The notes beneath the pieces were generated by a model. That model worked only from the letters and a program-made list of their open reading frames with translations, ran no database searches and was not told the DNA's origin. The position numbers were made by a program, and so were the translations under genes. A DNA stretch of 64,000 nucleotides from Halomonas colorata (GTDB taxonomy: Bacteria; Pseudomonadota; Gammaproteobacteria; Pseudomonadales; Halomonadaceae), in the NCBI RefSeq assembly GCF_014897985.1, contig NZ_JABUZA010000001.1, forward strand, positions 124,001-188,000, read 5' to 3'. Within the stretch, counting starts at the first letter, position 1; each line of letters begins with the position of its first letter. Of the stretch, positions 62,033 to 64,000 are shown piece by piece.

Positions 62033-62470
62033 TCAATGCTCCATGGGACCATAAGAATCGGTAGCCAGGTGGTGGGCGTTATCCTGAGCCACCCCCATTA
62101 CCATTCCTAACACTTGAATATCGCGATTGTGCAAAAAGAGATCCGGCGCCTGGGCGTCAGCAGGCCATAAATGTACTCCAAAGCGGCTGATAGAGAGCTG
62201 CTTTAAAGCGACTTGCTGCTGGTTGATCTGCGCAACGGCGGTTTCTTCATGGGCATCGCGTTGAAAACGCCGAATAATAATGACATCCCCATCGAATAAG
62301 TTGCAATCGCGCAGTCGGTTGCCGCGTATTTTAAGCGCGTAAGTATTGTGCCTTTTCATACGGCCTGAAGCGGACACGGCACGTGCAGAGGACGTGCTTT
62401 TTGAAGCGCCAAGCCCCGCGCCTAATACTGAACGGCAAGCAGGTGTTGGTGCTGACATCGATATATTCAT
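62033..62470 (-). CDS. LexA/UmuD-like S24 fold protein lacking the nucleophile
   Basis: A 145-residue protein whose residues 43-128 match the C-terminal fold of UmuD and LexA (YALKIRGNRLRDCNLFDGDVIII, then VALKQLSI, HLWPADAQAP and IQVLGMVMGVAQ). The family nucleophile Ser in SGxSM is replaced: the block reads RGNRL with Arg52. The partner Lys is kept (Lys90). There is no DNA-binding domain; residues 1-38 are Ser/Ala-rich, like the flexible UmuD arm. A perfect LexA box lies 98 bp upstream, so it should be SOS-induced. It probably cannot self-cleave and may act as a permanent dimer partner, or be decaying. GGAG precedes the ATG. yigZ is coupled downstream. Confidence 0.75.
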   Translation of the reverse strand: MNISMSAPTPACRSVLGAGLGASKSTSSARAVSASGRMKRHNTYALKIRGNRLRDCNLFDGDVIIIRRFQRDAHEETAVAQINQQQVALKQLSISRFGVHLWPADAQAPDLFLHNRDIQVLGMVMGVAQDNAHHLATDSYGPMEH

Positions 62471-62558
62471 ATTGGGTTCTCCAATGCAGCGCCCTTTCCC
62501 TAGGCATGAGTCGTAGTAAATCAGACTTTATTAATATGTGTTTTCATACAGTGGTTTC

Positions 62559-62583
62559 AGTATACAGCTGTTTTTGCATACAG
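62559..62583 (-). promoter_or_regulatory. SOS promoter: LexA box with overlapping -10
   Basis: CTGTTTTTGCATACAG (62568-62583) is a perfect CTGT-N8-ACAG LexA site. On the minus strand a TATACT -10 element (62559-62564) lies just downstream, so LexA would sit in the -35/-10 spacer. Flanking sequence repeats CATACAGTGGT and GCTGTTTTTG, giving imperfect extra half-sites. Confidence 0.8.
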
Positions 62584-62738
62584 TGGTAGTGCTGTTTTTG
62601 TCAATTCATCATGAACCGTGTGGTTTGCTCACATTGTTAGCGTGCTTGATTAATTGCTGAAGCAATCGGTACCTGGCTGGCGATAAAGCGGCTTTGCGTG
62701 TAGAGTTTTGGCCATTATTAATGCGCTGGGAGAGACGT

Positions 62739-63359
62739 TTGAGCCTGTGCCTGGAAGCACGACAATTAGCCTGCGAGCGCGATGGGCGCTGGTTATTTGA
62801 AGGGCTCGATCTAAAGATTCGCAGTGGAGAAATCCTGCGAATTGAAGGCCCCAACGGCAGTGGCAAAACCACGCTGCTTAAAATTTTGGCGGGTCAACTA
62901 GGCGAGTATGAAGGCGAGCTTTACTGGAACAGCACACCACTGCGTAAAGCCCGTGAGCAGTTTCTTGCCAATCTGCTTTATCTAGGTCATTCCCCCGGCG
63001 TTAAGGCCGGGCTTTCGCCATTGGAAAACTTAGCTTGGTATCAAGCGCTCAATGGCGATAAAGGCAGTGAAGAGCAGCGCTTGGAAGCGTTAGCCAAGGT
63101 GGGTCTCAACGGCTTTGAAGATGTCGTTGCTGGGCAGCTGTCGGCGGGTCAGCAACGCCGTGTCGCCCTGGCTCGCTTAACGCTTACTCGGCGTGCGCTC
63201 TGGGTGCTGGATGAACCATTTACGGCCATTGACCGCCAGGGTGTGACGGCGTTGGAAGCCCAGCTGGCGGCCCACGTTCAGGCGGGGGGCTGCGTTTTAT
63301 TGACCACGCACCATGCGCTTGCGGTAACGTCCACCGTCAGATGCGTTCAGTTGGGGTAG
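62739..63359 (+). CDS. ccmA: Cytochrome c maturation ABC ATPase CcmA
   Basis: This is the ATPase of the CcmABCD complex that releases heme-loaded CcmE for cytochrome c assembly. It has 206 residues, with Walker A GPNGSGKTT, the signature LSAGQQRRVALARL, Walker B LWVLDEPFTAID and TTHHAL as switch. A TTG at 62739 is the likely start because GGGAG lies six bases before it and the usual N-terminus LEARQLACERDGRWLF follows; an ATG at 62721 is also in frame. ccmB begins 3 bp after the stop. Confidence 0.93.
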   Translation: MSLCLEARQLACERDGRWLFEGLDLKIRSGEILRIEGPNGSGKTTLLKILAGQLGEYEGELYWNSTPLRKAREQFLANLLYLGHSPGVKAGLSPLENLAWYQALNGDKGSEEQRLEALAKVGLNGFEDVVAGQLSAGQQRRVALARLTLTRRALWVLDEPFTAIDRQGVTALEAQLAAHVQAGGCVLLTTHHALAVTSTVRCVQLG

Positions 63360-63362
63360 AAG

Positions 63363-64000
63363 ATGTCGTTGCAACGCACCAACGCTGCGCCAGCCGTCGT
63401 GATTGTCGAAGCGCCTGCTCAAGGCAGCCTTTGGATCGCCTTTAAAGCTACGCTTGAGCGCGATTTAACGCTGATGCTGCGGCGGCGCGGCGAGCTACTC
63501 AATCCGCTGGTATTTTTTGCACTGGTGGTGACGCTGTTTCCTATCGGTATTTCACCCGACCCCGACATGTTGGCGCTTATTGCCCCTGGGCTTTTATGGG
63601 TGGCCGCGCTTTTAGCCGCGCTGCTGTCTCTGGATAGCCTGTTTCGCACCGATTATGACGATGGCAGCCTGGAGCAACTGCTGTTAGCGCCTCAACCACT
63701 GGCCATATTGAGCTTGGCCAAAGTGGCCGCGCATTGGCTATTCACCGGGCTACCGCTTGCGCTGATGGCACCGCTGCTCGGCATCATGCTGGCACTACCG
63801 GCCGGAAGTTACGCGGTTCTTTCGCTTTCACTGGCGATAGGCAGCGCCAGTTTGAGTTTGATTGGTGCCATTGGGGCCGCGCTAACGGTGGGGATCGCCC
63901 GCGGTGGCGTGCTGCTGTCGCTGTTGATACTGCCGCTGTATATCCCGGTGCTTATTTTTGGCGTAGGCGCGGTGCAGGCCGCCCTTCTTGGTGAAGGCGT
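63363..64000 (+). CDS. ccmB: Heme exporter protein CcmB (3' truncated by window)
   Basis: This is the membrane subunit of the same complex. The visible 212 codons read FKATLERDLTLMLRRRGELLNPLVFFALVV near the start and contain several hydrophobic helices and the LEQLLLAPQPL segment typical of CcmB. The reading frame is open at the window edge, so the C-terminus is missing. The N-terminus is about 20 residues longer than many relatives, so a later start is possible. Confidence 0.93.
   Translation, partial: MSLQRTNAAPAVVIVEAPAQGSLWIAFKATLERDLTLMLRRRGELLNPLVFFALVVTLFPIGISPDPDMLALIAPGLLWVAALLAALLSLDSLFRTDYDDGSLEQLLLAPQPLAILSLAKVAAHWLFTGLPLALMAPLLGIMLALPAGSYAVLSLSLAIGSASLSLIGAIGAALTVGIARGGVLLSLLILPLYIPVLIFGVGAVQAALLGEG

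Overview
This 64 kb window is chromosomal DNA from a gammaproteobacterium, most probably a member of the Halomonadaceae (Halomonas-like). The evidence is a Na+-pumping oxaloacetate decarboxylase (oadGAB), several TRAP transporters, moderately high GC, and gene orders shared with Pseudomonas and its relatives: pilMNOPQ-aroKB-gltBD, pyrG-kdsA-eno, fdxA-mutS-pncC-recA-recX-alaS-lysC-csrA-tRNA, and ccmAB. The genus is an inference. No insertion sequence, integrase, prophage or CRISPR array was seen.

Layout. 1-1728: end of a TRAP (DctQM) transporter operon. 1750-13600: catabolic block with an aminotransferase (GabT/DavT-like), a coupled EAL/GGDEF pair, a glutarate module (CoA-transferase, glutaryl-CoA dehydrogenase, GntR/FCD regulator, L-2-hydroxyglutarate oxidase) and a TAXI-type TRAP transporter. 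13635-22525: PBP1A divergent from the type IV pilus assembly operon pilMNOPQ, overlapping into aroK-aroB. 22925-28819: glutamate synthase gltBD. 28918-39749: an apparently inserted iron/siderophore locus between gltD and pyrG, made of a PchR/YbtA-like AraC regulator, two fused ABC exporter-fold half-transporters, an AmpG/RhtX-like MFS, an EmrAB-like efflux pair and a FyuA-like TonB receptor. It has no biosynthetic genes. 40069-43946: pyrG-kdsA-eno. 43947-44584: a gene-free stretch that holds a strong RsmZ/CsrB-type sRNA with a perfect GacA upstream element, followed by an attenuator-like hairpin ahead of a TcyP-like symporter. 46121-56499: fdxA, mutS, pncC, recA, recX, alaS, lysC, csrA, tRNA-Ser and two identical tRNA-Arg. 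56631-64000: dusC, oadGAB, yigZ, an SOS-box-controlled S24/UmuD-like protein that lacks its nucleophile, ccmA and the start of ccmB.

How parts fit together. The RsmZ-like RNA, its GacA box and csrA lie 12 kb apart and form the output end of a Gac/Rsm circuit; the EAL/GGDEF pair and the pilus operon are typical kinds of targets for such a circuit (inference). The glutarate genes would carry lysine- or glutarate-derived carbon to acetyl-CoA and succinate. The iron locus looks like a stand-alone uptake and handling cassette for a foreign siderophore. Two perfect LexA boxes (recA and the S24-like gene) mark SOS control.
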